This document shows positions 42,800 to 54,832 of a stretch of 64,000 bases of DNA, piece by piece; positions within the stretch are counted from its first letter, which is position 1; each line of letters starts with the position of its first letter. This stretch comes from Lepidonotus clava. Taxonomy: Eukaryota; Annelida; Polychaeta; Phyllodocida; Polynoidae. The notes beneath the pieces are model-generated. The model did no database searches and was not told the origin of the DNA. It saw only the letters and a program-made list of their open reading frames with translations. The position numbers were made by a program, and so were the translations under genes. The stretch spans positions 3,678,114 to 3,742,113 of the forward strand of contig OW387149.1 of the NCBI GenBank assembly GCA_936440205.1, read 5' to 3'.

Positions 42800-43050
42800 A
42801 TGACTGAAGGTTTGTGCCTATTGGGGGCGAGGCGTATTGCTGGGCCCTACATACCGCTCATAGCTCTCAGTATTTTTAACATAGTTTGACTAGATCTATT
42901 GGGTGATAAAAAAAAAGAAGGACCTTTGGGGTCATCCTTGGGTGGCTGTACGACCCATGGGAATTGTACAAACCTCGGGCTTTGCTCTTGGCATGTGACA
43001 ATACTCTATGGATCCTAAAGGCAACCTTGGTCCTCCTCATTATAAAATCG
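42800..43050. mobile_element. MITE family F copy, opposite orientation
   Basis: 'cataccgctcatagctctca', 'ttgggtgataaaaaaaaag', 'gggtggctgtacgacccatg' and 'ggtcctcctcattataaa'. Outer and inner parts are in the reverse order of 33528 and 54385. Confidence 0.65.
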
Positions 43051-43079
43051 CCACTAATCAAAATCGCAAATATAACTCA

Positions 43080-44206
43080 CAAATCACAAGCTAAAACAGG
43101 AATTTTTCATAGTCATGTAATATCATTATAACGGGATTTTGATGATCATTTGAATGATATATTATAGGACTTTTTGTCTCTTGTCAAATCATTGAAGAAT
43201 AGTTACTAAATCGCATAAAAATCAGAATCGCCAAGTGACACCCAGGCTTAATCCCACCCTGGCTATTTGAGGTAATCGCAGTTGGCTTAAGTAAGAGTTT
43301 CCTGGGACCCCCAGACCCCTACTGGCAGTCAGATCACAAAGGCGAAGTTTTGTGAGTACAGACAGAGTAGTGGTTATATTGACTGGCTCTGAGGGTCTCT
43401 AATCTGCATGTCACAAACTGAATACAGCGCTGTATTTAGTGCAGAGAGTGTGAAGAATCCGATGTCAAGGCAGTGTGAAGTTCACAGCACTAAGTATAGG
43501 ACACTGGCAGCTCTAGTCTCTGTAATAGTACAAGTGGGGTTGTGTTCTGAAGATGTCTTGAGTCTTTCCATGTAACTCAATGTCCTGTTTCATAACAACT
43601 TTGTTATTGATTGTTTTCTGAAATCTTACTGAGACTGGCAATAGACTAACGATTTTAGCATTTAATGGTGATATTCAGTTATCTTTACAACTAAGAATAA
43701 TTTAGCGAGACTATTAACGGGTAAGAGAAACCTCTTATGAACTGGTGAAGAATTTGTTTGTGATATATAAATTGTCGCTCAATTCATTATTTAATTCAAA
43801 GCATCAGAACTTTTTAACTCTGATAATTGATACACAATAGAAAGCGTGTATGTCTGTTTAATTGAAATATGCATAAGGAAGGTAGGCCAGTCGTTCTTCT
43901 GTATAGCAAAGTGTCAAAGCCTGCCTTTGAAATAACTTATAAATACAACCTTCTACAATGTTTGCATATACAGATACAGATAATTGTTGTCTCCAAATAT
44001 TCCGAGACCAACCTTCCCCACCCCAACACCCATCAGTCTGAGCCCCTTCCCCATTATGATAAACCTTGTACACAACAACCGATCACACTACCCAAACAGC
44101 CCCTTCTCCCACCCAATCCCACTCAAATTTACCCAGCGGCGTCGGCAGTACAGTATGTCAGCTTGGTGAAGGATGTTAAACAAGGCGGGACAGAAAAAAA
44201 CAGGCG
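43080..44206. other. Unassigned sequence
   Basis: About 1.1 kb with no array, TIR pair or protein-like frame. The 121-codon frame at 43869 is proline-rich in a C-rich stretch (44010-44130) and looks like chance. Confidence 0.3.
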
Positions 44207-44421
44207 TAAGGTGGTATTACACTACACGACATGAGCTGTGATATGACAACGCCTCAAAGAAATCGCACATATTAGAGACAGACATCTTTGCTACACATGT
44301 GTAAAATACTCTGAATTGACACTTTCAAACAATTCTGTCACTCCTGCATGCAGATTTTCAGTGATATCATGATATCGCGCCAATATCGCAGCTCAAAGTC
44401 ACGTAGTGTAATAGGGCCTTT
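44207..44421. mobile_element. MITE family A, uninterrupted reference copy
   Basis: Ends 'gtaaggtggtattacactac' and 'cgtagtgtaatagggcctt' are near-complementary. The interior 'cgacatgagctgtgatatga', 'gcacatattagagac' and 'ctcctgcatgcagattttca' defines the family. About 215 bp, non-coding. Confidence 0.85.
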
Positions 44422-44668
44422 GGGGGCGGAAAAAATGGGCTCGGAGACAAGGCTCTGAATATATATGTTGGTGTTTGTCGGCCGACGGGGAAACACAAAA
44501 CCAGACAATGCTGAGTAGGTGTACCACATCCGGGGACTGAGACTCGGGACAACGTCTGGGACGATCCATAGACCTTTTGTTGACATGGTCATGCGACCAG
44601 ATTTTGGTAATTGTCATGTTGTTGGGATATAAACACAAACATGCAAAAGGCATGTTATGTGCAATAAG

Positions 44669-45105
44669 CCAATCCCATATTGGGTATATCCTAGGGTTAG
44701 ATGAGATAACTGTATAATCCATCCTTGTTACAAAGAGTTGGAGTCACTATAATCAGCAGGAATCCTACTTACTTTACCCAAAATTATGGCTGAATTTCAT
44801 GATTTCTTAAGTCTTATCAATACTCAGATTGAGAGGTTTGACAGCAAAATAAAAGATATATTTCAGGGCAAAATAGGATTGGACATTATAGGATGGGCGA
44901 ACAGGCTTTAACATTTGTTCCTATGGGAAAGCGGCCCACATGAAAAACTGCGGTTTACAAATATTAGGCGCAACATGTCAACCAAATTGCTTTGGTAAAT
45001 TTGCAATATGAATCTGCCTTCAGGGAAGAAGCACACAGGGAATTTCATAAAATTCCATAGTAAACTTTAATGTGGGTGCAAACTGGGATGGGCTTATTTA
45101 AGAAT
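44669..45105. mobile_element. MITE family L, copy 1
   Basis: Ends 'aataagccaatcccatattg' and 'actgggatgggcttattta' are inverted. The interior 'ggtttgacagc', 'tatatttcagggcaaaatag' and 'ggctttaacatttgttccta' matches 49969-50419. About 437 bp. Confidence 0.8.
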
Positions 45106-45236
45106 AGCCATTCAACAATTAAACAGTGGTATTCTAATGAGGTTCTGTGCCTTTTTATAAGTAATTACCATGTACACATGATAAAGCAAACCCTTCTTTT
45201 CAAAGCAGCTCATACTTAAAGGATGTATATCGCTCC

Positions 45237-45530
45237 CCCCCCCCCCCTCGGCCATTGAACCCTGCACTTATAGAAACAAAGGTCCAACACATACACATAA
45301 ATGCCCAGCATTCCTGTGTTTAGCCTGTATGCCATCCCTCCCTTTCCCCTCACTCTTTTTTTCAAAACCCTAGATCCATCCTTGGGGGACTCAAAGCCTG
45401 CGTCTGATGCCATTCAGGGCAGGCTCGAGCTGCTCGGAGCTGCTCTGCACTACTTAGAGATGCTCGGAGCTGTTCGGAGTTGCTCGGAGCTGTTCAAAAC
45501 TGCTTGGAGCTGCTTGCCTATTGTCTCGGG
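45237..45530. repeat. Poly-C run and short GAGCTGCT minisatellite
   Basis: A C run lies at 45236-45248. From 45423 to 45515 'ctcggagctg' is repeated with 9-15 bp spacing, about eight times. The + frame over it reads leucine/alanine-rich repeats and continues into a MITE, so no gene is called. Confidence 0.6.
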
Positions 45531-45652
45531 CTATTGTCCATGGGAGGAGCAGCTCATAGTCTACTGGTGTCAGTGTCAGGGTGGCCTTAGCAATAGGTGT
45601 CAGCCTCAGGCTTATTGGTTGGATATAGCCATGTCAGGAGGGGTAGACCCTG

Positions 45653-45896
45653 GAGCCCCATACCCACTAGCTGAATTTGACCAAAGTCAGTGGACTCATT
45701 GGCACTAACATCGGCCAACTCTACTAGATGAGTCAGCCGATTATGGAGCTGAATTATTTGTATATTTCAATGTAACATACTGACAGGTCATCTGATTTGG
45801 AGCTAGAATCAGCTGATTCTATGAGAATAACTGGCTGATTCTAGCACCGATTTGTTGGTGACTCAGTCAAATTCTCCAAGTGGGTATTGTGCTTTA
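45653..45896. mobile_element. MITE family B copy
   Basis: Ends 'gagccccatacccactagc' and 'aagtgggtattgtgcttta'. The interior 'atttcaatgtaacatactga' and two 'atcagctgattct'-like words match the family. About 244 bp. Confidence 0.75.
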
Positions 45897-46849
45897 AAAG
45901 GCAATGTGGAGGGCTTGGAGAGGGGGGAGTTAGGTAAGCTTAAGTAATAAGCTTGATAAAATAATTGAATACAATTGTGGGAAAATTTGGTTTTACCATG
46001 TATGCCATGTTCTTAGAACGGATAAGGATTTCGTGACACGAACCATTTCCCTAATCATAATAAGAAACTTTGTATTATCGCTATTAGGCAAATGTTTGTG
46101 TAAACACAAACAAGGACTTATGTTGTTGCCCAATATATCTTGTATATCAAAAGAAAAATGTCTGCGTTCCTTCTGAATCCACTGTTGTGATTTGAGTGAC
46201 TGTATACAGAATGAAAAAAAACTCTTTGATATCCTGTTTCCCCTTACTTAAATCCAATGTGATGCCAATCTAATATATTGTTGTTCAATGATGTTTCTAT
46301 AGAAATCTAGAACTGATCCATTAGATTTAAAAGGCTCCTTCATGTCAGTTTTCAAACAAGGGAATCCAGACCCTGCCAGATTCCTCAAGACTAGGATTTA
46401 AAGTGATCGCTGAGGTGGACATAAAATGGGAATGTTTTTTCTCAGAACTGTCAGATGTAATCCACCCTACCAACCTTAGTGTCACTTGTCAATTCTTGTA
46501 GGACAGGGATTCAGTGATACAAACCATCCAGGAGGGATCAACTCATCTGTTCTCAGAAAAAAATGTAACTCCTCATTTATGGGATGATTAAAACAACTAA
46601 CCTATAGTAACCAAAAAGTAAATGTCCCAGGAAATTTTAAATAAGTCTAGGGGGAGGATTATGTGTAATAGAAATGACAATGGAAATCTTGCATCCTGGT
46701 GGGTGATTTAAAATGGTTCATCTCTGTTCCATCAAGTTGGTATGTATGCCTAATGGTTTCATACATGTGTTTTGAGATACAATGTGAGGGCTCATACTGA
46801 ATATGGTAACCTTTGAGCTACTTAATACTTCACATATTTGTAAACTATC
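45897..46849. other. Unassigned sequence
   Basis: About 950 bp with no element or coding pattern recognised. Confidence 0.3.
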
Positions 46850-48010
46850 AGGGGTCTGGGATGATACAGTAGCCTGGGGATGATACAGTGGTCTTAGAAC
46901 AGTACAGTGGTCCGGAATGATATAGTGGTCTAAAGACAAGCCAGTAGTCTGGGGATGTTACCGTGGACTGAGGACAATACAGTGGTACGGGGATGATACA
47001 GAGGTGTGGGGATGATGCAGTGGATAGGGAACAATAGGTTGGTCTTCAGATGATAAGGGTGTTCTATGGATGATACAGTGGTATGTAAATGATTCAATGG
47101 TCTAATGATGATACAGTAGTCAGGGGATGATACAATGATCTGGAGATGATACAGTGGTTTGCAGACCACACAGTGGATCAAAGGATAATACAGGTGTTGG
47201 GGTGATACAGTGGCCAGGGTATGATACAGTAGTATGGAGGATCATACAGTGGTCTGGAGATGATACAGTGGTATATGGGTGAATCAGTGGTCTATGGATG
47301 ATTCAGAGGTCTATGGATGATAAAGTAGTTTTATGACTTTACGGTGATCTGGAGACTATACGGTAGTCAAGGGATGGTACAAAGATCTGGGGATGATACA
47401 CTGGTCCTAGGAAGTATTCTGGAGACAACAAATTAGTATAATAGTGTGGTATTAGGATATTGAAGCAGTCTGGTGATGATATAATAGTCTGGTGATGATA
47501 CAGTAATCAGAGGATGATACAATTGAATGGGGACATTACAGTGGTCTGGAGACAGAAGAGTATTTTGACAATGATAGAGTGATCTGGAGATGATAATATG
47601 GTCTATGAGTGATAAATAGTCTGTATATGATACAGTGGTCAGGGATGATACAGTGATCTGTAGATGATACAGTAGTCTTAGGTTATACAGTAGTCTGAGA
47701 GTGATACAAGTAATTGGGGAAATTACAGTGGTCGGGAAACAATAGTGTATTTTGGGGATGATACAGTGGTCTGCAGATGATACAGTTGTTTGTAGATAAT
47801 GCAGTAGTCTGTGATCTAGGACAATACAGTTGTCTCGAGATGATACAGTAGTCTGTCAGTGATGCAACATTCAGGGGACGATGTAGTGGTTTTGGTCAAT
47901 ATAGTGGTCTGGCATCAATAAATTGGTCTTGTAACAATACATTCATGTGGAAAAGATACAGTGGTCTGACAACAATGATACAGTTATCTGGCAATGATAC
48001 AGTGGTCTGG
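46850..48010. repeat. 19-bp minisatellite, about 60 units
   Basis: The consensus is near 'gatgatacagtggtctggg' over about 1.16 kb. Units vary in the 'tctgggg' part and in length by one or two bases. Homogenisation is low, so it is an old or fast-diverging array. The minus-strand frames at 46718-47181 read a repeated LYHP.TTVSS-like peptide and are artefacts. Confidence 0.9.
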
Positions 48011-48499
48011 CGCACATCTCTATACACACTCTCATAAGTGATGTATGATTGATCCCCTTTATTACAGTCTAGAGTTTACGATAATTCACTTTCACTTTCA
48101 CTTTGACGTCTAGGTACCTTGAGGATTAGGGCCGATATAGTTGCTCATGACGTAACACTGTGAGGATTTACCGCTGACCATTTATCACAGTTTTCTTCAT
48201 GAGCGAACAGCGCCAAAGGATATATACATTACATAATGAAATGTGATGCAGTTACCTCAAAGGAGTAGATAACAGGATTCCTGATTATTGTATTTCTTAC
48301 CAAGGAGGAGAGAATCTTAAGGGTAGCAGTGTTTCATAACCAATGTGGCACATAAAAACAACACAAGGAGTACCTGTTGTTTGATTGTGTAATAATGGAT
48401 CCAACCTAGAAATATCCAATTTTAATTGGAATACTTAATCATAACCTGCACGAAAAAGTGAAACACGAGGATAAGATCAGGTTGGAAATTGAGGATTAT

Positions 48500-48628
48500 A
48501 AGTGAATTATTTAAAAGATAAGAGCGAAGGATCTGTTCTTTAAGAGTTCCACCGTCAAGGATACCTTAGCATAGATTGCCACTTCTCTTGCTGTGTGGTT
48601 GCCTTCAACTCATCTCGTACTACGACGA
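48500..48628 (+). promoter_or_regulatory. Candidate promoter region
   Basis: 'gaattatttaaaagataaga' near 48503 has a TATA-like TTTAAAAG word about 25-35 bp before a pyrimidine-rich 'ccacttctcttgctg' that could hold a start site. It is followed by the 31-bp array with ETS-like sites. All of this is inference from motifs. Confidence 0.3.
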
Positions 48629-48782
48629 GATCTTGCGAAACCAGAAGTGAGTACCACTAGATCTCGTGAGACCGGAAGTGTTTTCCACAAGATCTGGCGA
48701 GACCGGAAACGACTACCACGACATCTTGCAAGTTCAGAAGCGACTTCCAAGACATCTTATGAGACCAGAATTGCTACCTGGA
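48629..48782 (+). promoter_or_regulatory. 31-bp array with TCTCGNGAGA and ETS-like sites
   Basis: Five units begin at 48629, 48660, 48691, 48722 and 48753. Unit 2 reads ATCTCGTGAGACCGGAAGTG. TCTCGCGAGA is a known core-promoter palindrome (bound by BANP in mammals) and ACCGGAAGT is the ETS/GABP consensus. Units 1, 3, 4 and 5 carry one to several changes. The period is close to three helical turns. The 64-codon frame across it is probably a repeat translation, but a coding reading cannot be excluded. Confidence 0.5.
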
Positions 48783-48868
48783 AGTAACTCTGCTGACCAG
48801 GAGTAGAAGCTGGTGGACACCCATCGTTGAACTTCTTGTTCTGCGGCTGACGTCTTACTCAATCCACG

Positions 48869-48907
48869 ATGATTTCCAACGTTCAGGGCAGCCAAACTAA
48901 AGAAAAG
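48869..48907 (+). CDS. Candidate first coding exon ending at a splice donor
   Basis: ATG at 48869 opens MISNVQGSQTKEK, which stops at AAG|GTAAGA (donor GT at 48908), a strong donor in phase 0. At about 49363-49383 a possible 21-nt exon follows, after a pyrimidine stretch and 'cag', reads SKSKTTQ in phase 0 and ends in CAG|GTAAAA. Upstream ATGs exist in the array, so the start is uncertain. No homolog is recognised and later exons were not found. Confidence 0.2.
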
Positions 48908-48909
48908 GT

Positions 48910-49968
48910 AAGATTCCGCTGGCAAATCAAAGACTTATTATATTCTTCTTCCTCTTAACATTATGCACCTTAAAACAAAACGATAACCAGAAAAACATTG
49001 ACATCAAAGAAATCAGACTCAACACGAATATGAACTTAAGACATATTCATAGAAACCCCAATACTGTGAAACCAGTTTTAACACCTCTTTATAGTTCAAA
49101 AAGCACAATTTGTTAATTATTATAATTTTATTTGGCCTTGATATGTCGTTTTAAGCACTTTGCATGATATCGAAGCACATCTTGTTATATTGTATACCAT
49201 TTATAATTCATCGATGAATAAGGCTTTTTGATTCACAATGACCCTTATACGAAAATGTTATGCCACGTAGACAATTTCCCTTGTTATTTTCAGATTTCGT
49301 AAGTTTCACATTTTTCTATTCAGTATATTTTCTAATGTGTGTACAATTTTTCCCATGAACAGAGTAAGAGCAAAACAACACAGGTAAAACAATACATAAC
49401 AATTATAGAAGCATACTGCAGTGTCTGGATAAGATACTACCATGGCATAAACAAATCAATTTGATCATTTTTGTGGGGAATTTTGCTCTTTACCCTACAC
49501 AAATATACTCAAAATTAGTCTTTTAGATCATAGGCTGTGTGTATTCTCATATATGCCTGAACATTTCTAGAATTTTTTATTAGCTTTTGCTGACAATTTG
49601 TGCATGTATGATATAGAACTATGCCATGGCAGTATCTTAGGTGTACTCTTGTACATCGTTGTATACACATAATGATAACAGATGATATCTTGCTATAGCT
49701 TACATATATATGCATACTGCGCGCTACTATGGAATGCCTCTACCTAGATCTTCACACTGAATCTATACTGTTGCTGTTTTATGGAAAATCTAAAAGAATA
49801 AAAGAGATCCAATGAAGCAAATTTATGTATTTATTTGAAATTTATGTGTTACAAGGTAAACTATGAAACACGAAAATGCTAAAACTTGACAAAATTATAT
49901 ACTTGACTCTGTAAACCAGTCATACTTTTTGAATTTCGATATGAAAATATGAAAGTTTGTCCATCTTA
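48910..49968. other. Unassigned; possible intron
   Basis: AT-rich and without repeats recognised. If the exon call above is right this is intronic. No protein-like frame was seen. Confidence 0.25.
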
Positions 49969-50419
49969 ATAAGCCCATCCCACATTGGGTATATTCCAGG
50001 GTTATATATGGGTTGAACAAAGAAACATAACAGCCAGCTTTGCCTCCAAGAGTTGGAATTACTGAAATAACCAATAAACATACTTTTCTATATCCCCAAG
50101 TTCTGCTAAACCATCATGATTTCTTTTTTCAATTGAAATATTTCCAGGTTTGACAGCCGATCAAAATGCTATATTTCAGGGGGAAAAAGGGTTGGACATT
50201 ACAGTTAGGGCTGACAGGATTTAACATTGGTTCCTATGGGGAAAAGTCCAATATATTAAGCTGCATTTGAGAAATTTTCAAAGCAATCTGTCAACAAATT
50301 GTTTTTGTTAATTTGATATTATGCAACTCTTTTGAGGGATTAAGCATGGAGGCAATTTTGAAAATATTTCATGGTAAACGCTGATACTGGTCTAAGCTGG
50401 GGTAGGCTTATTAACAAAG
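49969..50419. mobile_element. MITE family L, copy 2
   Basis: Ends 'aataagcccatcccacattg' and 'agctggggtaggcttatta' are inverted. Co-linear with 44669-45105 through 'ccaggtttgacagcc', 'tatatttcagggggaaaaag' and 'aacattggttcctatgggga'. About 450 bp. Confidence 0.8.
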
Positions 50420-52384
50420 ATTCAACCATAACCTCAGAACAAATTGAAAATGCATCAAAACCTCTAAAACAGAGCTTATAGTTCACAATCAATGCACATG
50501 ATAATGTGTTATAACACAAAATTACATATTCACCATTATTTTTTTGATAAAAACTATAAAAAGACTTAAAATTGGCATTCTCTTTGCGCATCACCTGAAC
50601 CTGTGTGGCTGTATCGTCCCTTCCTGTTTGGTCTGTCTAGAGCGATGGGTGTTTCTGATCCATTCACATTTGGATCTGCTTGTAGCAAGAGCTGGTATTC
50701 AAGGACACCCAATCTATGAGGAAAAGCATTAAAATGACTTAAACAAACTTTATCACGATACTTTGATATGAAATAATAGACCTATATAAAATATAATTAT
50801 AATCTTCTAACGTCTGGAAGATAAGACTATTCTGAAGATGACAATTTCTTTTTTTTTATAAAAGATAAAAGTTTACAATGAAACTCTGGTAATTGGCTCA
50901 AGACAAAAAACATTACAATGTATCAATTTTTTGGTCCAACACTGTAAACATCTATTGCTTGCTGATCAGTCTATCTTTTCCTTTCAAATTCACAAGCCGT
51001 TTATCTTTGAAATTCATTACACTTTTCACTACAATTTCAATGCAAGGGCCTCCACCAATTAGTTTTGCTTTAATGTTTTAATCCATATGTATTCACTGGA
51101 ATTTAGTAATAAACTCTTTTGTGATACCTTGAATGATTGCTCTGTTGATAATGTCTATACAAGTACACTGTGACATTGTCCTCTTAGCCTTAGACCTATC
51201 ATAGGTGGCTGTATGTCCTATGCTTGGTGTTCCAAGGTAGATATAGGATGTTGGGCATACATAGCGCGCTATGTTAGTCTGGATGTGACTTGATAGTGCA
51301 CTGTGTGAGCGCTTTGTGTTTACAGATAGTGCATTGATTGCATATAGTGTTTCTTTTTCAGGTTTAAGTGCTCACATTGTCTTCAAGATTATATGTGATT
51401 CTTTGTGTAGTTATATCTGTATGTCAATTCGTAGGACTACACATAACATAAATTATAAAACATTATGTACAATATTTGTAATTCTGTACAATATTTGTGA
51501 AGATAGATGTCATCCAAGATTGAATACACAGGTGTCTTATTTTGAAATACAGACAAATGTGCTTTTGTATTTCAGATCATCACCTCTTGATAACAATAAT
51601 AGAAACAACAACATCGCTTAACAGTAACTTTCATTTAAAAGTGAAGTATCCACAGTAATATTACACAACGAAGTTATTTTATTCTACACACCTAAAAAAT
51701 GTTTTGTATAAGCAGTTTGTTACTCTGAAAGTGAAAAGCAAACACGTGTTTACAAGAACTTTACCTTGACTATATTTACATGAATTTCTATTTTCTGTTA
51801 TCAAAAGACTCAAGGTCTATAAGAAACACATCCCAGTGACCATTCACACCCCCATATATTATCAGAGTATTTTGTACAGGTAGAAACCTGAGCTGGTCAT
51901 TGTATAGGTGAAATACTGCTGAGACCTCAAATTTAAACAATTATCATTATCATGTTCAGGCTCTGCCATTGGCAAGAGGCCCCTCATAATTTGCATTGAC
52001 CAAGGTTCGAGTTGTCTGTCAGATTGTCAAGGAAATGGCAGAAAGAAGCAAGCTATTAAAACTCTTATAACAGCTGGTGGTGTATTGGTTAGGATATCTG
52101 TCTCTAGGTAAAAAGTTTCAGGTTCACACCCTCGGTTTTCCTTCAAAGTTTTAGCATTTTTCCCATGAATATCAGGTGCAGATATGGGCTTTTGCGGAAT
52201 GTGCTCCGCATATAGACTAGGTGCTACAGCGTTGACTACTTTTTGGAGGCTGTTGTAAAGTGGTGCAAAAGAAATATTTGTTTTCTTTCCTGTTGTGGAT
52301 CAGCAATGTCTTTGTTACAATGTATGGCAAAATGTTCTACTGCTTTCCACATGAATGGATTATACTGAGAATTTTTCGATTGGT
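50420..52384. other. Unassigned sequence with a tRNA-like fragment
   Basis: About 2 kb with few repeats. At 52076-52135 'tggtggtgtattggttagga' plus 'caggttcacaccctc' resemble the A and B boxes of a tRNA-type SINE head; no second copy was found. 51340-51361 has a 'gtttctttttcag' acceptor-like string. No protein-like frame. Confidence 0.3.
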
Positions 52385-52590
52385 CCCCATACATTTTAAA
52401 ACTTATGAATCCTACCTTGTCCCCTCTTTCCTTACAAAATGTGCAGTGATATACCCTGACGCAGGTCCCAGATTGCGTACAATACTCACGCCCAGATTGT
52501 ATACACACACCCGGCCTTCACGCCACAGTACAATGTCCCTGTGCTACCCTGATGCATGAAGCACCATACGCAGGGCTGGTTTAGTAGTCA
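52385..52590. repeat. Direct duplication X, copy 1
   Basis: 'cattttaaaacttatgaatc', 'gcagtgatataccctgacgc', 'cacgcccagattgtatacac' and 'ggtttagtagtcag' recur at 53310-53513, same orientation, about 205 bp, high similarity. Confidence 0.85.
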
Positions 52591-52771
52591 GACATGTCAT
52601 ACAATATGAATGAAGATTTCAAACATGTTTGAATTCCAAGATGTCATTTTTTGCTTTGTAGTAGAAAGATACCAATGAAACTTCATGCCAAAACAATAGT
52701 TATCCATGATTTTGTATCCAATTCAAATTTGGATTAGTAGTCAGTGACACTCTAAGAATCATCAGGACCTG

Positions 52772-53128
52772 GGGGGGCGACCAAGAAAAAGCTACGAAAT
52801 TTCGTGGAGGTGTTTTTACCCTTTTTTCGTGGCCACGATAGAAAAACTTCCCCAGAAAAAATACACGGAAATTTCGTGGACATTTAGGTTAGGTGAAAAT
52901 CATACTAAAACCATTCATAATATATGTAAATGTATCTAATATACTGTTTTATATATGTTTGAAATACATTGGGACAATTTGGAAGTGTATAACTTTGAGA
53001 AAAAATGAAAAAAAAATCCACGAAATTTTTTTTCTTCTAAAATCCCACGATAGAAAATGGAGCTATCGTGGGTATTATAACTTTTCGTGGAGGTGATTTT
53101 TCGTAGGTTTTTCTTGGTCGTCCCCCCT
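52772..53128. mobile_element. MITE with 30-bp inverted ends and internal perfect hairpin
   Basis: Left end 'ggggggcgaccaagaaaaag' plus CTACGAAA; right end TTTTCGTAG plus 'gtttttcttggtcgtccccc'. Internal 'cacgatagaaaa' words recur, and 53043-53071 forms CCCACGATAG...CTATCGTGGG. AT-rich core, no ORF. It lies between the two copies of duplication X. Confidence 0.8.
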
Positions 53129-53309
53129 GGTCATGTCTGAAAATGTAGCTGATCTTGAATATTTATTAGAAGAACCTGATGTTGTCTGGTATATACTAAT
53201 ATCTGTTTTAATTATACATAAGATCTGCATTAAAATACACACCCATAATGTTCTGGTGTCTTTCACATGAATTTGGCACTAGAAAGATCATGGTGATAAT
53301 TTCGCACCA

Positions 53310-53513
53310 TCCTCCATCCATTTTAAAACTTCTGAATCCTACCCTGTGTATGTATACAACGTGCAGTGATATACCCTGATGCAGGTCCCAGATTGCATAC
53401 ACTACTCACGCCCAGATTGTATACACACCCGGCCTCCCCGCCACAGAACAATGTCCCTGTGCCACCCTGATGCGTGAAACACCATACGTCAGGCCTGGTT
53501 TAGTAGTCAGGCC
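53310..53513. repeat. Direct duplication X, copy 2
   Basis: Counterpart of 52385-52590. One segment before 'gtgcagtgatat' differs completely, the rest aligns well. Confidence 0.85.
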
Positions 53514-53646
53514 CCGACAAGGAAGGAATAAGTACACAAAAGGCTGGAAGATTGGTTTTGGTAGGGACAGCTCAGGGTGTACTGTAGGAATGTGGTACAG
53601 GCGTGGGGAGAATGAACGATGGGTGGTAATGGTGCTTTAACTGCGA

Positions 53647-53852
53647 TTAAAGCCTCATACCCACTAGGAAATTCTGACCAGAGTCGGCCAATTCACTGGT
53701 ACTAAAATCGGTCGATTTTAGCACCGACTCATATCAAACATATATATTCCAATTTGACATACTGACTGGTAATCTGAATTGGTGCTAAAATTGGCCAATT
53801 TGATTCTAGTCGGCCGATCCAGTCAAATTCGCCTAGCAGGTATGGGGCTTAA
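53647..53852. mobile_element. MITE family B, well preserved
   Basis: Ends 'ttaaagcctcatacccacta' and 'agcaggtatggggcttaa', both meeting TTAA. The interior 'aaatcggtcgattttagcac' and 'tcaaacatatatattccaat'. 206 bp. Confidence 0.85.
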
Positions 53853-54050
53853 GCGTTCCAAATTTTTCATTGAAATTGACATTGTAAAGTTCAGCATAAT
53901 TTATCTGAGAATATGGCATGAGCCCTTATATCGTATTTAAACCACTCGAAAGAGAATCGTAAGATCTTTCCCGCTATGTATAACATATTGATGTTTAAAC
54001 TTTATTCCCATTGCCGTTTTGGAAAATTGGTGTATGGAATACAGGCTTAA
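53850..54050. mobile_element. MITE family C copy next to family B copy
   Basis: Starts near 'taagcgttccaaattttt' and ends 'gtgtatggaatacaggctta'. It has 'tgagaatatggcatgagccc' and 'taacatattgatgtttaaac'. It shares TTAA at the junction with the family B copy. Confidence 0.65.
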
Positions 54051-54384
54051 GTTATCTTTATTTCATTGAAACTGACATGTAATGCTCAACAGCAATAAAT
54101 CTTTCTTTATTTGTCCTTGAGTTCTATATCAAGGTTAAAAATAATTGATTAGTCTTTAATTATCTTTGAAATAAACATGTTAAGAGTAAGATTGAGTACA
54201 CACATCATACATCAAGATGCAGAAAGATATGCTGTCTCTAAGATCATTAAATTGTGTTAACCTAGCCTACAATATTGACTACCGTTATTTCATTGTATAT
54301 TGTTTAGATATGCATACAACCCAGACTGTTTCATATCGTTTTGGTTTAGACTAAGATTGTCCTAGTGTCCCTACAGCACACTAT

Positions 54385-54655
54385 AATAAGAAGAACCAGG
54401 GGGGAGGGCATCTGAGGGTGGCTGTACGACCCATAGGGAATTGTCACATACCGAGGGTGAAGCCCGAGGTTTGTACAATCCCCATGGGTCATACAGGCAC
54501 CCAAGGATGACCCCTACGGTTCTTCTATATTTTGTCACCCAAAACAATGATCTAAATATGATAAATGAGTGAAAAAGATGAGCCGTACGTACAGCCTGGC
54601 AATAAGACCTGCCCACAATATGCACCACTCATAGGCCATGTGGGTGATAAAAATG
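54385..54655. mobile_element. MITE family F, complete-looking copy
   Basis: 'ataagaagaaccagggg', 'gggtggctgtacgacccata', 'ccccatgggtcatacaggca' and 'ggttcttctatattttgtca', then the outer part ending 'catgtgggtgataaaaatgg'. About 270 bp, the same plan as 33528-33803. Confidence 0.75.
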
Positions 54656-54832
54656 GCCAAAGGCCTAGACACATGTCTGGCTGGAATTCTAAACATCTGG
54701 CTTCACCAGCAACTTCCAATAACATATTGCATATAAAAAGAAGCAGGTTTATGGTAAAACATACAGCAGAAAGTCCTATAAAGTGACCTGTCATAAAGAG
54801 CTGTGTCAGCAAATGGCGGAAAGGTCAGTCAG

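Noticed and set aside
45301-45708. 135-codon leucine-rich frame
   Set aside because: Made of a GAGCTGCT minisatellite followed by a family B MITE.
46850-48010. CRISPR array or coding repeat protein
   Set aside because: 19-bp diverged units without spacers; frames are broken and read only repeat peptides.
51340-51621. Possible internal exon after 'tttctttttcag'
   Set aside because: The acceptor is good but the following frame has no protein-like pattern and no convincing donor.
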